Assembly (NCBI GenBank): GCA_011009095.1
Contig: VTPC01090033.1
Span: 655,789 to 719,788, forward strand
Direction of reading: 5' to 3'
Source of the DNA: Ignelater luminosus
Lineage: Eukaryota > Arthropoda > Insecta > Coleoptera > Elateridae
DNA length: 64,000 nucleotides
Shown here: piece after piece, positions 36,501 to 46,564 of the stretch
How the letters are laid out: each line of letters opens with the position of its first letter
Numbering within the stretch: position 1 is the first letter of the stretch
Program-made: the position numbers and the translations under genes
Notes under the pieces: generated by a model
The model's input: only the letters and a program-made list of their open reading frames with translations
Database searches by the model: none
What the model was told of the DNA's origin: nothing

Positions 36501-39500
36501 TACTGCAGGCTAAAGCTGATCCAGTATCAAATTTTCAGACATCGATACCGACATTTCAATAGTTCAGATACAATAAATACTGTAGCTAACCTTTCTGAAT
36601 TTTATAATCTAGAGAAGCAGTCGTAAAACTACAACCAATGTATGAAGTTTTTACGGCTTTCTCTTCAATTTGTTTTCCAAATGTAACAATCTAACTGAGC
36701 AAAAGAATGCAAGTGCTGTTCATCTTCCATCTTCCTCAGGTTGTATTCTTATAAAAGCTTCAGATAGTTGTTTGAATCACAACTAAATGACCTTCGAGTG
36801 GTATAAAAATACTGCCCTTACACATAACTTCATAAAGGAGATACGAATACAATTAAATGCATCTAGGGAGAAATTTCGAGAAACGTTTTCCAGCAAGGCG
36901 AATTCAAGAACAAAACTAATTGCAGTTGCAACGTAGGTAATGTTCTTTTATCCAACAACAAATCTCTACGAAAATATAGGTAACCTATGTCACAAAGGTT
37001 TTCGGAATTTTCTTAAATTTCAATTGCTGATTACTTGGTGATGTAGTTAGGCTACCACTGAAAATAGAAATTCTGCTGTTGTTGGTTAGTCAAATAAATA
37101 ATTTGATTTTGTTCAAAAGTTTATGAGAATGGTATGAAAACGAGATATATAAAAGTATGTTTATAATCTAGTTGGACGAATGCCCAAACGTGAAATTATT
37201 AACTTTTATGCAACTCGCAATATTCTCATTACAATAATTTCTATAACAATAAAGAATTGTAATCAAACAGCTCTATGTTTGATCTTACTCAAAAACGGTT
37301 GCTCTCAAAATTCATCCCAACCAAGAGTGCAGAGAGTGAAGAAAAGTGCCATAATGCAGAATTGGAACTTTGATAATAATCTTAAAAGAGCAATATACCA
37401 TTCAATCCTAAACAAAACCATCATCAAACACCCAAAAGGATTGACTATTCAAAACTTTCTTGGAAGTATTTAGTGGAATAATGAACAACAATAACGGAGA
37501 AGTGCAAAATCGGAAAATTGTAAAGACATATGTTAACATGAATGTTGGATAGCCTTGGACAAAATTGATTGCCATCGAAACACATGGACATTTTGCTGTA
37601 ATGTAAGTGTTGATCATTCTTTACTATACTTGTACGTGCAAAAACATTTTTGAAATTGAAATCCCAAAAACTGTTGTGACATATGCTATTTGTAAAATTA
37701 CTACGTTAATGAAGAACGTTATGTCTATTACACCTATTTAATCGAAAAATTAATAATTTGCTTTTTATTACTGTCTAACTTGTAGACAGGTATCACAAAC
37801 ACACTCTACAACACTGACAACGCATACATCGTTATTACATTTATACTACCTTACATTTAAATTGGCAACCAGGCATGGTGTATCAGTAGAAATGGTACCA
37901 TGAGCAAGCTATATCGGTCCACCAACGGCAAGAAGTCTCAGGTAAGCAGATTTCTTGAAAATTCTTACTTTTCTTATTCAAAAATTAAGCAAAAAGGCTC
38001 AGTAGGGAGTTCAGCTTCCTCCTACCATCTTCCAAAAAACAAAAGTACTAAGACAAAGTTTCTAAGCAATAGCTACTTATGTACCAAAGGCGTAAACTAG
38101 GCGTTTTTAATCTTCGGCGTAATATTATTGCACGAGGGCTACAACAAAACCAGAGCCAAAAACGCTGGTTACACCTGCGATGTGTACAATACTTTTCGAA
38201 ATTTTATTTAAAAAGGAAGATTCACAATATATAATAAAAAAGAAAAATGGAAATCTATCAAATAATTCTACGTATTCAAAATAACAAGGATATCAGCGGG
38301 TCAAAAATACTTACTTTAGTCTGAAAATGAGGTCTAAAATACCGCATTTAATATAATTACCATGCTACTAAGATCTGCACGAAATTCCCAGGTAGAAAAA
38401 ATCTAAAAACAGCGCTGTCAAGTGTTTTTAACAGCGTTTACATGTTTATATCTCAATTGAGAAATAAGTATACTTGTTAATGTATTTCAAAATACCGTTG
38501 CCATGGTTTTGTCCCAAAACATTAACTAATTCATAATCATAATTCATACATAATTAAAATCTACAATTTGCATATCTAAGATAGATTCTGTAGTTTATTC
38601 CCTTAATCTTAGGTAAGACAGTGCCAGTTTTATAACAAAAGCTTCTTCACTGTTATGGAAAGTGTTATAAATAACATCACCTGGAAAGTTTGATTTGGTT
38701 CTAAACCAGAGGCTAAATTTATTACTACTTTTGAAATAATAATCTCCGAAATGAATTTGTAAATTAATTATTAGAAGGGCGAATCAAACAAAACAAATCT
38801 TAAAAGCACGTGATCGCTGGTCTTCCGTTTGAAAGATTTTCTAGTAAACTTATGGTACTTAAGGCTCGTTTAGCCGATCAGACCGGTTGGGCTTTTTGGT
38901 TAGTCAAGATTTCCCAGTCGATCAAGTTTCTTGGGCTCTACTAAAATATGATTGAGCTGTTTCAGGACATGCCAAGCTTACTTCAGCATGAAAAATGCTC
39001 TAGATGCCCCCCAAAACACACTAAAGATGGCCAAACGTAAGCTACAGCTTCCTCTTGTACGGTATCGATTTTTAACTCTAGATCTAATATACACTAAACA
39101 AAGCAATCTGGCTCAGTCCTGTAGCACATGGTATATCCACAGAAATGCCCTGAAACCTTTCTACATACTCATACGGAAATTCGAAGATTTCATAAAATTA
39201 CAAACAATGATAAATAATGCAGTTAATGAAATTTATTTACAATAAATAGTGGAGAGTTCATTAACATTAAAAGATTCCCAGATTATTAAAAGTCTTTTGT
39301 TAACATTATTTACAATCTTCTTAATATAATCAACTCTGTACATTATTAAAAAGCGTTTCATATTTATAGTGATTAAAGAATACACAAATTTGTAGGCTAA
39401 AAATAAACCACGTCATTAAACATAAAGCAATCTAAAGCATTTTCCTAATGATTTACAAAAGTGGTTAGTTAAGAGGTAGTGTTTGCTCTAGAAAGCCGGA

Positions 39501-39826
39501 AATTGAAGGAAGAAGAAACCAAACACCGCTTGTCATTAAAATGTTATGTAATGTAATTCCACTTCCTCTTTCGTTATTTTTATGTCGACCTTATTTTCAT
39601 ACCTGTAAATTCTAAAGGACTCAAATAATGATACGTAGACATATTTGCATTTTTTGTTTAAACAATTGTTTTTTGTTACCATTACGTTAATAACAAACAT
39701 AGTTAGTTTGCATTTCCATAATTATATAGTATAATAAAATTAGTAAACAAACATACTTACAAAAATAATAAAATTGAAACAGCATAGCAAATACTTTGCT
39801 ATACAAGCACCACAATCGTAAACCAT
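434..39826 (-). CDS. Tetraspanin, 5' part of gene (four coding exons, 3' end outside window)
   Basis: Four minus-strand exons with canonical acceptors and donors join in frame (all phase 0) into the first 123 residues of a four-pass tetraspanin, a membrane scaffold protein that organises partner proteins in plasma or endosomal membranes. Residues about 12-37 form TM1, 38-66 the small extracellular loop, 67-84 TM2, 85-98 the inner loop with GYCGALRES (variant of the family G-C-C-G-A-x-x-E motif), and 99-119 TM3. Juxtamembrane cysteines at 5, 8, 15, 16 and 94 are likely palmitoylation sites. The large loop with its CCG motif and TM4 must lie left of position 1. The wording VDKNSF and QFTQP recalls Drosophila Tsp66E, but that is from memory and unverified. 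Introns are about 5.3, 31.1 and 2.65 kb. The family assignment is firm; the subfamily is not. Confidence 0.93.
509..3158 (-). other. Tetraspanin intron 3, 2650 bp
   Basis: AT-rich intron. Apart from the old repeat arm at 1834-2015, nothing is recognised. Short open frames here have no protein features. Confidence 0.8.
1834..2015. repeat. Diverged relative of the 23.3 kb fold-back element arm
   Basis: The blocks GCTTTTGTTTTTATTTTTCA, CACGGCTTATTA, TTTTGCTTTACT and AAATTTTTTAATAGAAC (followed by ACTTGAT) occur in the same order as very similar blocks at 23370-23620. The match is patchy and has no clear ends, so this is probably an old solo arm of the same family. Confidence 0.45.
3159..3287 (-). 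CDS. Tetraspanin coding exon 3 (TM2 and inner-loop motif)
   Basis: 43 codons (residues 56-98) lie between a TTTGTTTCAG acceptor and a GTAAGTG donor. The exon begins QFTQPAVIEQ, runs through the TM2 helix (SYILIAAGAFMFIVSF) and ends with the conserved cytoplasmic signature GYCGALRESQC. The longer open frame seen here (3084-3296) simply reads through both splice sites. Confidence 0.94.
5036..6060 (+). mobile_element. Penelope-like retroelement remnant (RT end, GIY-YIG end, 3' region)
   Basis: Plus-strand frames read YVDILLLVPKDIQYILDMF, then LQFTIQIPQTNSINFLDV (after a one-base slip) and VNITIKNDTIT. This is the order of motifs around and after the YxDD box of Penelope-like reverse transcriptases. 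The box is YVD-I, so one catalytic Asp is lost. About 150 bases later an open frame (5294-5617) contains TTYIGETF and ESTYFKRLVFKICYI, resembling the degenerate C-terminal GIY-YIG endonuclease of this class, ending at TGA. Downstream, 6021-6049 carries GTCCTGAAAAAGTGCACGAAACGTT, like the CCTGA..GAAACGTT signature at Penelope-like element ends. The copy is clearly inactive; the 5' extent is unknown. Confidence 0.7.
7132..7184. repeat. GC-rich hairpin
   Basis: GGGTAACCGTGGTGT pairs with AGACCACACGGCTACCC (allowing mismatches) across a short loop. It stands out in AT-rich intron and is possibly the tip of an old MITE. No matching copy was noticed elsewhere. Confidence 0.45.
7556..7690. repeat. 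Degenerate short tandem repeat, unit near 18 bp
   Basis: Successive segments begin with CAA and end with TA, CG, CC or AG, for example CAAGAATCTAAAGGTTTA, CAAAAATTCAGGGCCTCG, CAAGAAAGTGGTGGCTAG and CAAGGATGCCAAGTCCAC. Most are 18 bp; one section of 26 bp interrupts the phase. One frame gives a lysine-rich string that looks like a histone H1 tail, but the periodicity explains it better. Confidence 0.45.
10653..10785. repeat. Perfect 133-bp direct repeat, copy 1
   Basis: Starts CAGAAGGAATGCCTCAGG and ends AATTCTTTGCAA. It is identical at every base to 12058-12190, 1405 bp away in the same orientation. The flanks differ immediately on both sides. Confidence 0.95.
11880..12145 (+). pseudogene. 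Possible decayed non-LTR reverse transcriptase fragment
   Basis: The plus-strand frame from 11874 reads GLPYQNAIWISKKRLSKF, then TTSEGMPQEPNIEHLLFSI. This resembles, loosely, the LINE RT region where a WI.SYL..R..F segment precedes the T.GVPQGS.LGPLLFNI motif. The key GS has been replaced, and nothing like FADD follows. The similarity is suggestive only. Confidence 0.35.
12058..12190. repeat. Perfect 133-bp direct repeat, copy 2
   Basis: Identical to 10653-10785. In this copy the reading frame upstream looks like a decayed non-LTR reverse transcriptase running into the repeat, so this may be the source copy. Confidence 0.95.
15729..15744. repeat. Terminal inverted repeat of the 15.7 kb mariner (left)
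   Basis: TTATTGAGAATAAGAA matches the reverse complement of 16596-16611 at all 16 positions, which fixes the element ends outside the transposase remnant. Confidence 0.8.
16596..16611. repeat. Terminal inverted repeat of the 15.7 kb mariner (right)
   Basis: This is the exact 16-bp inverted partner of 15729-15744. A TA target duplication cannot be placed with certainty, although TA dinucleotides lie close to both ends. Confidence 0.8.
23262..24173. mobile_element. Palindromic (fold-back) non-coding element, about 0.9 kb
   Basis: The left end TACAGTGTGTCCC at 23262 and the right end (reverse complement TACAGTGTGTCCC, ending near 24173) start two arms that match over about 190 bp with few differences, for example the AAATTGTAAGAGATACGAAG block at both ends. 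Inner blocks around GTGTGCCATG (about 23719 and 23960) and ACATTTGTTATG are also inverted. The left arm has about 170 bp more than the right. No transposase is seen. The CAGTGTGTCCC-type end flanked by TA suggests a Tc1/mariner-type non-autonomous element, an inference. It lies in tetraspanin intron 2. Confidence 0.75.
24286..24316. repeat. Left inverted end of the 24.3 kb mariner
   Basis: ACGAGGGCTGTCTTTTT followed by TGTTGCAT pairs with the reverse complement of 25150-25176, with one mismatch in the first 17 bases and a longer T-run. Confidence 0.8.
25150..25176. repeat. Right inverted end of the 24.3 kb mariner
   Basis: The reverse complement reads ACGAGGACTGTCTTTTT then GTGTTGCATG, matching the left end. 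It lies 48 bases after the transposase stop codon at 25101. Confidence 0.8.
25770..26090. other. GC-richer patch of unknown nature in intron 2
   Basis: About 320 bp with clearly higher GC and runs such as CCCACCCCAG and GAAGCCCCCC. It contains a small perfect hairpin GTCTCCTTCGGAGAC. No frame stays open, and I recognise no family. Confidence 0.35.
28165..28312. repeat. Diverged tandem duplication, about 62-70 bp unit
   Basis: GAGGGTGCGGTTAGGTTAG...TTTTTTAATGACTTTCACC-GCAAGC is followed directly by GAGGGTATAGTTAGATTAG...TTTTTTAATTAATTCACC-GCTTGC. GC-rich CTTGCGGGG and CTTGCGCGGGG segments flank the pair. Confidence 0.55.
28330..28500. other. GC-richer patch after the 28.2 kb tandem duplication
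   Basis: Contains CTGTCGGAGAGTAGCAGG, GTAGCCGCGATATC and two GTCGGAGAG motifs, with an 18-codon frame from the ATG at 28394. It could be a transcript start or the non-coding end of a mobile element; nothing decides between these. Confidence 0.25.
29729..29766. repeat. Trinucleotide microsatellite (TAT)n then (TAG)n
   Basis: About four TAT/ATT units run directly into about eight TAG/AGT units, an uninterrupted compound microsatellite within tetraspanin intron 2. Confidence 0.9.
31803..32941. mobile_element. Giant imperfect palindrome (fold-back element), about 1.14 kb
   Basis: The left end ATACAGGGTATTTTGAAAAT and the right end (reverse complement ATGCAGGGTGTTTTGAAAAT) begin arms that pair, with roughly 75-80 percent identity by eye, through to a centre near 32375. 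Shared blocks include GATATTTCAAGAA, TTTTTTGTTTGATATT and GCGGGA. Each arm holds two tandem copies of a module of about 100 bp ('ATTCCTtGACA...GTGtaCTgTTTCcGa...TCTTG'), seen at about 31840-31950 and 32270-32370 on one side and mirrored on the other. No transposase or long open frame is present. CAGGGTGT ends are common in insect DNA elements. It lies in tetraspanin intron 2. Confidence 0.78.
34349..34447 (-). CDS. Tetraspanin coding exon 2 (rest of TM1, small extracellular loop)
   Basis: 33 codons (residues 23-55) lie between a pyrimidine-rich TTTCCAG acceptor and a GTGAGT donor. The exon continues TM1 (ITGSIVLAVGIWLAV) and enters the short first extracellular loop (DKNSFIALSK). Phase 0 on both sides matches its neighbours. 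It is too short to appear as a conspicuous ORF. Confidence 0.93.
34448..39760 (-). other. Tetraspanin intron 1, 5313 bp
   Basis: AT-rich intron holding the GTGCTT palindrome cluster. The 97-codon frames at 37180-37473 and 38952-39245 have no recognisable domain and are likely chance. Confidence 0.75.
35640..35925. repeat. Cluster of palindromic GTGCTT/AAGCAC motifs
   Basis: GTGCTT, TGCTTCAAGCACTT, CTTGAAGCGCTT, GTGAAGCACTTTT and similar motifs occur well over a dozen times in both orientations within about 285 bp. It could be a degenerate satellite or a homotypic cluster of binding sites (some resemble NK-2 homeodomain sites, AAGTG). It lies in tetraspanin intron 1. Confidence 0.6.
39761..39826 (-). 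CDS. Tetraspanin coding exon 1 (start codon, start of TM1)
   Basis: The ATG at 39826 opens 22 codons beginning MVYDCGACIAKYLLCC and running into the first membrane helix. The exon ends at a codon boundary before a canonical GTAAGT donor (39760 downward). The cysteine-rich, basic N-terminus followed by a hydrophobic run is typical of tetraspanins. There is no upstream in-frame ATG within the exon, so this start is preferred. Confidence 0.92.
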
Positions 39827-39886
39827 TTTAATGGAGTCTTCACTGTCTTAATTATGTCGAAAAATTATTGATTTCCTTGTTGTAAT
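39827..39886 (-). other. 5' UTR segment of tetraspanin with its own splice acceptor
   Basis: Reading the minus strand, a pyrimidine-rich tract ends in TTACAG at 39887-39892, then about 60 non-coding bases lead to the ATG at 39826. This is a good acceptor, so the first exon of the mRNA should be non-coding and lie at higher coordinates. The call is inferred from the splice signal alone. Confidence 0.6.
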
Positions 39887-42800
39887 CTGTAACAAAAATA
39901 TCATCCATTAGCTATGATTATTAAGTATATGGAAAGTAGAAATTTTCTCAAGCTCAAATACGGTGGGTGTGTAAAAAACGGTAAATGTGTAAATATTACT
40001 TTGTTTGCTTTCTAGTGGCATTAACCCATTTTGTTTCTATTTCGTATCTAAAGATACGAAATGTATTTCTGTTCCTATTTATTTTCAATACCACAGTTAA
40101 AAATAAAATAGCTATTTTACGTGGGCTAACTACGAGATGTTTAAAAATTTAGATATCCTTAAAACCATTTTACGAGTTTTGCTGAATAATGCTCACTTTT
40201 AATTCATGGTCAGTGAGAAGCACATCATTTTGTTTAAATACTGTTGTGAAGAAGGTGTATTTTTACTGTGCCTCATTTGGCTGGCATTGTGTATCACAAA
40301 CTATTCTAGGTATATGCACCCTGTCTCATTTCTATAATTCCAATCCATTTCAAATTTCTAGCGTTTTCAAAGTTAGATTTAGATTAAACGTATTAGCTAA
40401 ATACATATATGGTTAATTAGTTAACAGCAAACCAAAAAACAACAATAATCTAATGGGAGTAGCACAATAAGGTGTTGTTACCAACACGACAAAAATTTAG
40501 CAGGAATTATAGAAACGAGACAGAGTATACCGTGGTACACATTTATGTGCGTACTGTATGCAAACTCAGAATAGGTGGAGTAATTTCATCTTCGTGTTAT
40601 AGGCTGTGCTGAAATTGCCTGAATATTCTTTTAAAGTCTTTATGCTCAACGGTAAGTATAGCGTTAAATGTTAGCACAGAAAATTAAAAACCAGTTAAAA
40701 CATTGCAATAATTCTTTATTAGGTATTTCAATTCAGCCACGTAGCTTAAAAATCAACAAAAACCATGTATGAATTAGAACATACAAAGTGACTTTTGTGC
40801 TTGAACCATATCGTACAAAAATATATGAAGAACAGCAGAAAGGTACGCAAAGTTTCTCTTGCTATTATAAAAATAGGAATCTACAATATGGTAAAGCTAC
40901 GGATTTCCAAATGGTGGCGGTACCCGAGCAGTTGTTAACTTAATTAACGTTGTTAGAATTCTATGGGGTCCCGAACGCACTTTTACACTGGAAAACACAA
41001 GTATCCAAGGATTAGTTTCTCCAAATCTACAAGAGCAAAGGACATTGTAGACCACTTTTTCGGAAATAATTCTGGGAAACAAACAAGATTTCAAAGATTT
41101 CTAGGGAAACAATTTTTCTGGTGTCTAGTGCAATACTGTGATAGTATTCTTTATGCTTTGATATTGTTAGGTTGTAAAACTGATATCGAGAACGTTTAGT
41201 AAACAAAAGAATAACAAACGCTTTTTCGTGTTAGATGACGAGAATCTGTGTGTGTGAAAATGCTCTCTTAGGTTTAGAAGTACTGTTTCAAAATTTCATA
41301 AAAAGGTTGGCGACAAATGGAAAAAACGGTAAGTCCACGAGTTGCTTCCCAAGTTGCTTACAAAATTGACCAAAGAAACAAAAATAAGATAAATTAAATT
41401 TTTTTTAAAAGACTAACCACTGATTCAAGGGTGGTAGTAAACATAAGCCAAGTAAAATGGGTGAGTTACAAACAAATAGTACAAAGTTTTTTAGCTGCAG
41501 TCCTTGAAAGAATTAGCAAGATATCTACCCAAACTGCATAGTGAAAGATCCTATAGCATTGATAAACAGTGAAAGAAGAACATTAGTTTGTAGGTTTTTG
41601 GCGTGGTTACTACATTGGATTATCATGTTCTTCCCCCTTAGTAACGCCTTTCCTCTTTCCATTTCTCTCAACATAGAAAGGTTTTATATTTTGGAAGATG
41701 CTGAGTGACTACTACATTCCATGCAACTGTAGCTTTAATTCCATTAATTCAAACAGAAGAAAGACAGTCTTAGAAATGAACCATTTTTATCAAGGATATT
41801 AATTGCAGTGCATAGAGAAAGAGTACTGCTAGTGGCAACAATTAATCAACCAAGAATATACATATTGTGTTTAAAAACCTTAATTATGTCAATCAGATGT
41901 TTTAATATTCCTGCTATTCGCAATAGGCAAAATCGATTTTGCCTACGATCCATCCAAGTACCACAACAAATTGCAAACTTTTCGATTGACCCGCCACATC
42001 AGCTGAAATAATGGCTTATTTTGCGTTATGATATACAAGGTGTTGTAGTCAGCTTATTTACTTCAACTATTAGTGAGTACTTTCAACTTATTATTAACAG
42101 GATTGAGTCACTATTTCCCTTGAAAATGAAAAAGCGGTCATTGGGTTCTGTTCTCAGGCTTTGGGCACGCTGCACTGCGCTGTAGAAACGCAAAATCTCC
42201 TTTGCACTTTTGCAACCTGATCCATCTCTACTTGTATAAAACTACATTAATCAAATGCAGAATCTTTATAGGTAAGGTAAGACCATCCAATTTCATGTTT
42301 TTTTCATTATTATGGATGAGTTTCCACAGAAATTGCTCCTCTATTAATAACAGAATGTTTAAAAATAATCAGGACAAGAATGGAAATTATAGTTCAGGTA
42401 ATCACCTAATTCACCGAAAAGCCGCCGAAAGAAAAGCTATGATTTGAAAAACCTTTGTGCGCCACTAAGTAGGTAGGTATGCCAAATATCTTATCAAGAT
42501 ACGTATAGCAATGTGTGGTGGGCAATAGTGCCATTAGGAAATTTTCCTCCATTAGAAATATCTCCGGAAAGTTTGCGGCTCTCTTATAATGTTGCCAAAT
42601 ACTGGAAGAGTTGCTAGAAACAAGGAAAGTTATGATCGGGTAATGAATCATCCACCAAATGTTGATTAATTGTGCCCTGTGTCTGCAGTTGAACATGTTA
42701 GTCTTTTTTTGTAAAAAAAAATAAATCCAAAAAAGTGTACATTATGTATGTAATCGAAAACACGGGCAGATACCGACTCTTCAAATAAGGAATAAGAAAT

Positions 42801-45800
42801 ATTGCTGGAAGTATTGTCAAGAACGTTGCCCAAAAGGGGAATTTTTACAAATTTATCCTTCTAAGTTTATTGCTGGTTTTTTCGGCAATACTACCAAGTA
42901 TGTTGCTGGCGTAAGAGTGAGTCGCTATTGCAAACCCTTCAAGCTCCAAAAAATAGTTATCATAATGTTTCTGTTTGTTTTTTAAATATCAGCTTTAGTT
43001 TACACATTTACATCAAACAAGACCAAAGCTTCAGCAGAAATCTCGAAGCTCATCACCTTTGATTTAAAAATGAAAAATCTTCAGATAGACCGTATATGTC
43101 ATGTTTTAACATTTTTCTTTGATGTTCTCAATGTGTTGATAGAAACCTTTTAGCATCAATTTCGAAACATCATGTTCTTCACTTTGTTGTTCTTTCATTA
43201 TTGTCTTTTTATCAACTTTTCTAGATTTTGAATAGCTATCTCTCAAAATTGTTTTGTTTGACAAAGACGGCTCTTCTTTCATCAACTACACTTTGACCAC
43301 TGCTTTCTTCTGCGGGAAAATTACACCATAATGAATACATACATATAAAACATACTCACTTATTAAATTCCAAAGTTACAGAGGTGTAATTATAATCAAT
43401 GTTAGAATTTTGACCATGAAGTATGTCATTGTAAATATTCCAGTAACCAGTTTAATACGGCGAATGGAGCTGCTAAAAGCAGTAATCCATGCGATATTAT
43501 AGCTCATCATGCGATACATACTTCAAATACCAAATAGTATAAAGAACTCAAGTTATAAATTGGCATATTTTCTATGTGGGATTTATGCAAGCGACCGAAT
43601 GTAAATGAAAGAAGGCTTTTTAATCGACATCGTAAAAAATTCTTTTATGATTATATTTGAAAGACTTGAAAGATAAATAGTTGGGAATGTTTTCGGTACT
43701 CCCCTACTAAGAAATTCGCTTAAGAGATTCTTTATGTTATTGTTACGTTATAAGCACAAAGGCCTAACATCTGCTGACGTTCTCAATCTTATCGATAAAT
43801 AGTTTATTGATATAAAGTTCCGCTATGTTTTTATTCACTGCCCTGTTAGTTTTTGAACTGCGTTTAATTGTCAACTTTAATTATACTTTCTACTACATAT
43901 TACAGAATACAGAATAAATAAAAATAGGTTTTCGATTTCAAATTACTGCTATTAACTCTTCAGGTTATAATTAACTGGCAGGCAAGATTCCTAAAAGTCA
44001 ATGTAAAATTTATCTTTATATAAGAAAGCAATCAATATCAGAGCAAGGACTATTCGGAATGTCTTGAAAGGTATGTATAGCATAATCCATTGCAATGGTT
44101 ACAGTACTTTTCGAGAAATATTATAACAAATATACCATGCCAGCTGCCGATTACATCATTATTAATTTTTAGTTTTTCTCTGGAGGTTTGTGTTACGACT
44201 AAAATGCATTACTTTCTACTTTTGTTCATTAATTCTAGGCGTTGGATAGCTTGGGATAGTCTCTGTACGCACAAAAAACACGGATCTATGTGTATAAAAC
44301 AAAGTTGCTTCTCTACATCTACGTCAAAGTAGTTCTTTTCCACAAAACGGATAGTTAGGAAACTGCCACTTTCAACCACGGACATAATTACTTCTAATCA
44401 AAGTTGAAAATTAAATTAAATAGAAGGGAAATAGGGATGTGTAGTGGTCTAACACATGATTTCTTTAGGTAAAATTAACTTCTGTTATCTGTGTTTATTC
44501 GATTACTCTTAAATCTTTTGTTCTGGGCCGTTTCCGGAAACAAAGGTATGAAGAGGCTTACCTTTAATTGTTTAGTATAAAAAGTTAATAAATTTAAAAT
44601 TGAAATGTGCGGAACAAAACAAAATCAATGTAACAATATCGCACTAACATGCGTTGCAACAACATAATCCTACACAGCCAAAGAAAAACGGTTAAAAATT
44701 TCCCCTAGGCTACGAGCCTGCTTTATTTGTTATAAATTTTTTCATGATCTTTAGAAAGACGATAGTTTATGCATCAAGGAGTTTTAGTTTTTATTATTTT
44801 TTTATTTCTATCTGAAAAACGTATACTTCTGAAAAGCTTGGATAATAAAATAAAAATGGCAAAAAAACTGTAACTGCATGCCATATCTCAGCAATTTCTT
44901 TTATCACCAGTGGATTTGTCTGGAGAAATTATAATGTAACTGCTTGAATATTCTTTCTGTACATGATCACAAATATTTTGCAGTAAATTATGTTTGTAAG
45001 TGGACTGCAGTAGTTGTGTCGTACAAACTTGAAAATTCAAAGTTATGTGATTCTGAAGTTTAAACGACGATATTGCTTCTTCAAAAAATAGCAAAGACTG
45101 TTAGAAATGTGAGCAATGAAGTCCCTGTGAAATTTCCCAACAATGCATTTACAACGGAAATCATTATTCTATAGGTCGGCTATTTCTATGACATGCTATT
45201 GGTTTTTTCTACTGTAGTTAGCTAAAAACTCTGACAAATGTCATAATTCAAAATGACCATCGACTAGATTTTGTTCTTAACCTAGTCATCAATTGTCTAA
45301 ATTGAGCACCATAGCCCATCCTATGATCTACGATTGTTTGGTGCTGTTTAGGAGGATCTCTAAAAGCTTAATTGGTTATTATTTCTTAACAATTGTCAAT
45401 GGTATTATTGAGAGCAAATGATCTACTCTATAGTATGTTGTAAAGACAATATTTATGTTAAACAGAAAATAAGATTGTATTTAACGTTTATCAGTACTTA
45501 GCAGAGTATTTAATCAGAAATGCTATACATTAGTAAGGATTTCATACAATACAAGAAAAAATAAACCTAAAGATGATTCCAAAAAACCGTAACATAAGAA
45601 TGTCGTAGTGTCAAAGGCTGAAAGAATTACTTAGTGTTAGACTACAAACAACTGATTTATCGGCAAAAAATAAATTTTTTCAGTTTTTTCCAGATATCTG
45701 AGAAACCAAACAAGATAATTAGATTTTGTTCGTACCATATTATTAAGCAACAAATTACACTGTTTTTAATTTAAATAAAGCTGTAGTTCTTTAAACAAAT

Positions 45801-46556
45801 AGTATATCCAGGTTGAGAAAGTTAAAGTCGAGTACTCTGTATATAAATTAGTGCAAGATTTCCTTTTTTCCATCGAAGGTAGACGCCATCGCCAGTTTCC
45901 AAGGGTAAATGGCACTGTATTCATTATCTGGCAGGTTAGGTACATATTCTTCTGGTGCCTCAACTAGATATGTTTTCATTAAATTCTATTCTGTAATGAT
46001 CTTTTAAAAGAATCTCAATAAGGTGATAGATCACATGATCTGTTTTAATGTTTATTGCTAAGTCAGTAAAACTGCAGTTGTCTTCTTTGTAATATATAAT
46101 AAATTGAAATAAGCTTGTTTTTTCTTTTTTTTCCCCACAACTATAACAAATAAGCAATACCTGTTTAGTTGGTATCTTACTATTGCTCCAAATTGGCAAG
46201 TTTATTCTAGCTTATCCCCTAAAAAGATTCTTGATCCTATTTTAAATTTTAAGTTATTAATTTTACCTTACAACCGTTCAACAAAATATTCAGTGACATA
46301 TTAAGATTCGTCACCAGCATTGTTAATAAACGGTTTAGGGACATTGCCCTTAAGATAGAAAATCTGAAATTTTTTTCTGTATGACAAATCGAAACAAAAT
46401 GTAATTGTTTTTTAAGGTTTTTATAATGTTGGTGCTATTAGACAAATTAGGTCATAAGCTTGTACTGTTAAATGTTTTTTCTTGAATTTGAATTGTACTG
46501 TAATGATTTTCTAACAAATGACTCAAGTCTTCTTCCTTGATCTTGAACATATCTTC

Positions 46557-46564
46557 TGACGTCA
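46557..46564. promoter_or_regulatory. Perfect CRE octamer TGACGTCA
   Basis: The palindromic CREB/ATF consensus is present once here. Without conservation or chromatin data it is only a sequence match. Confidence 0.25.
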
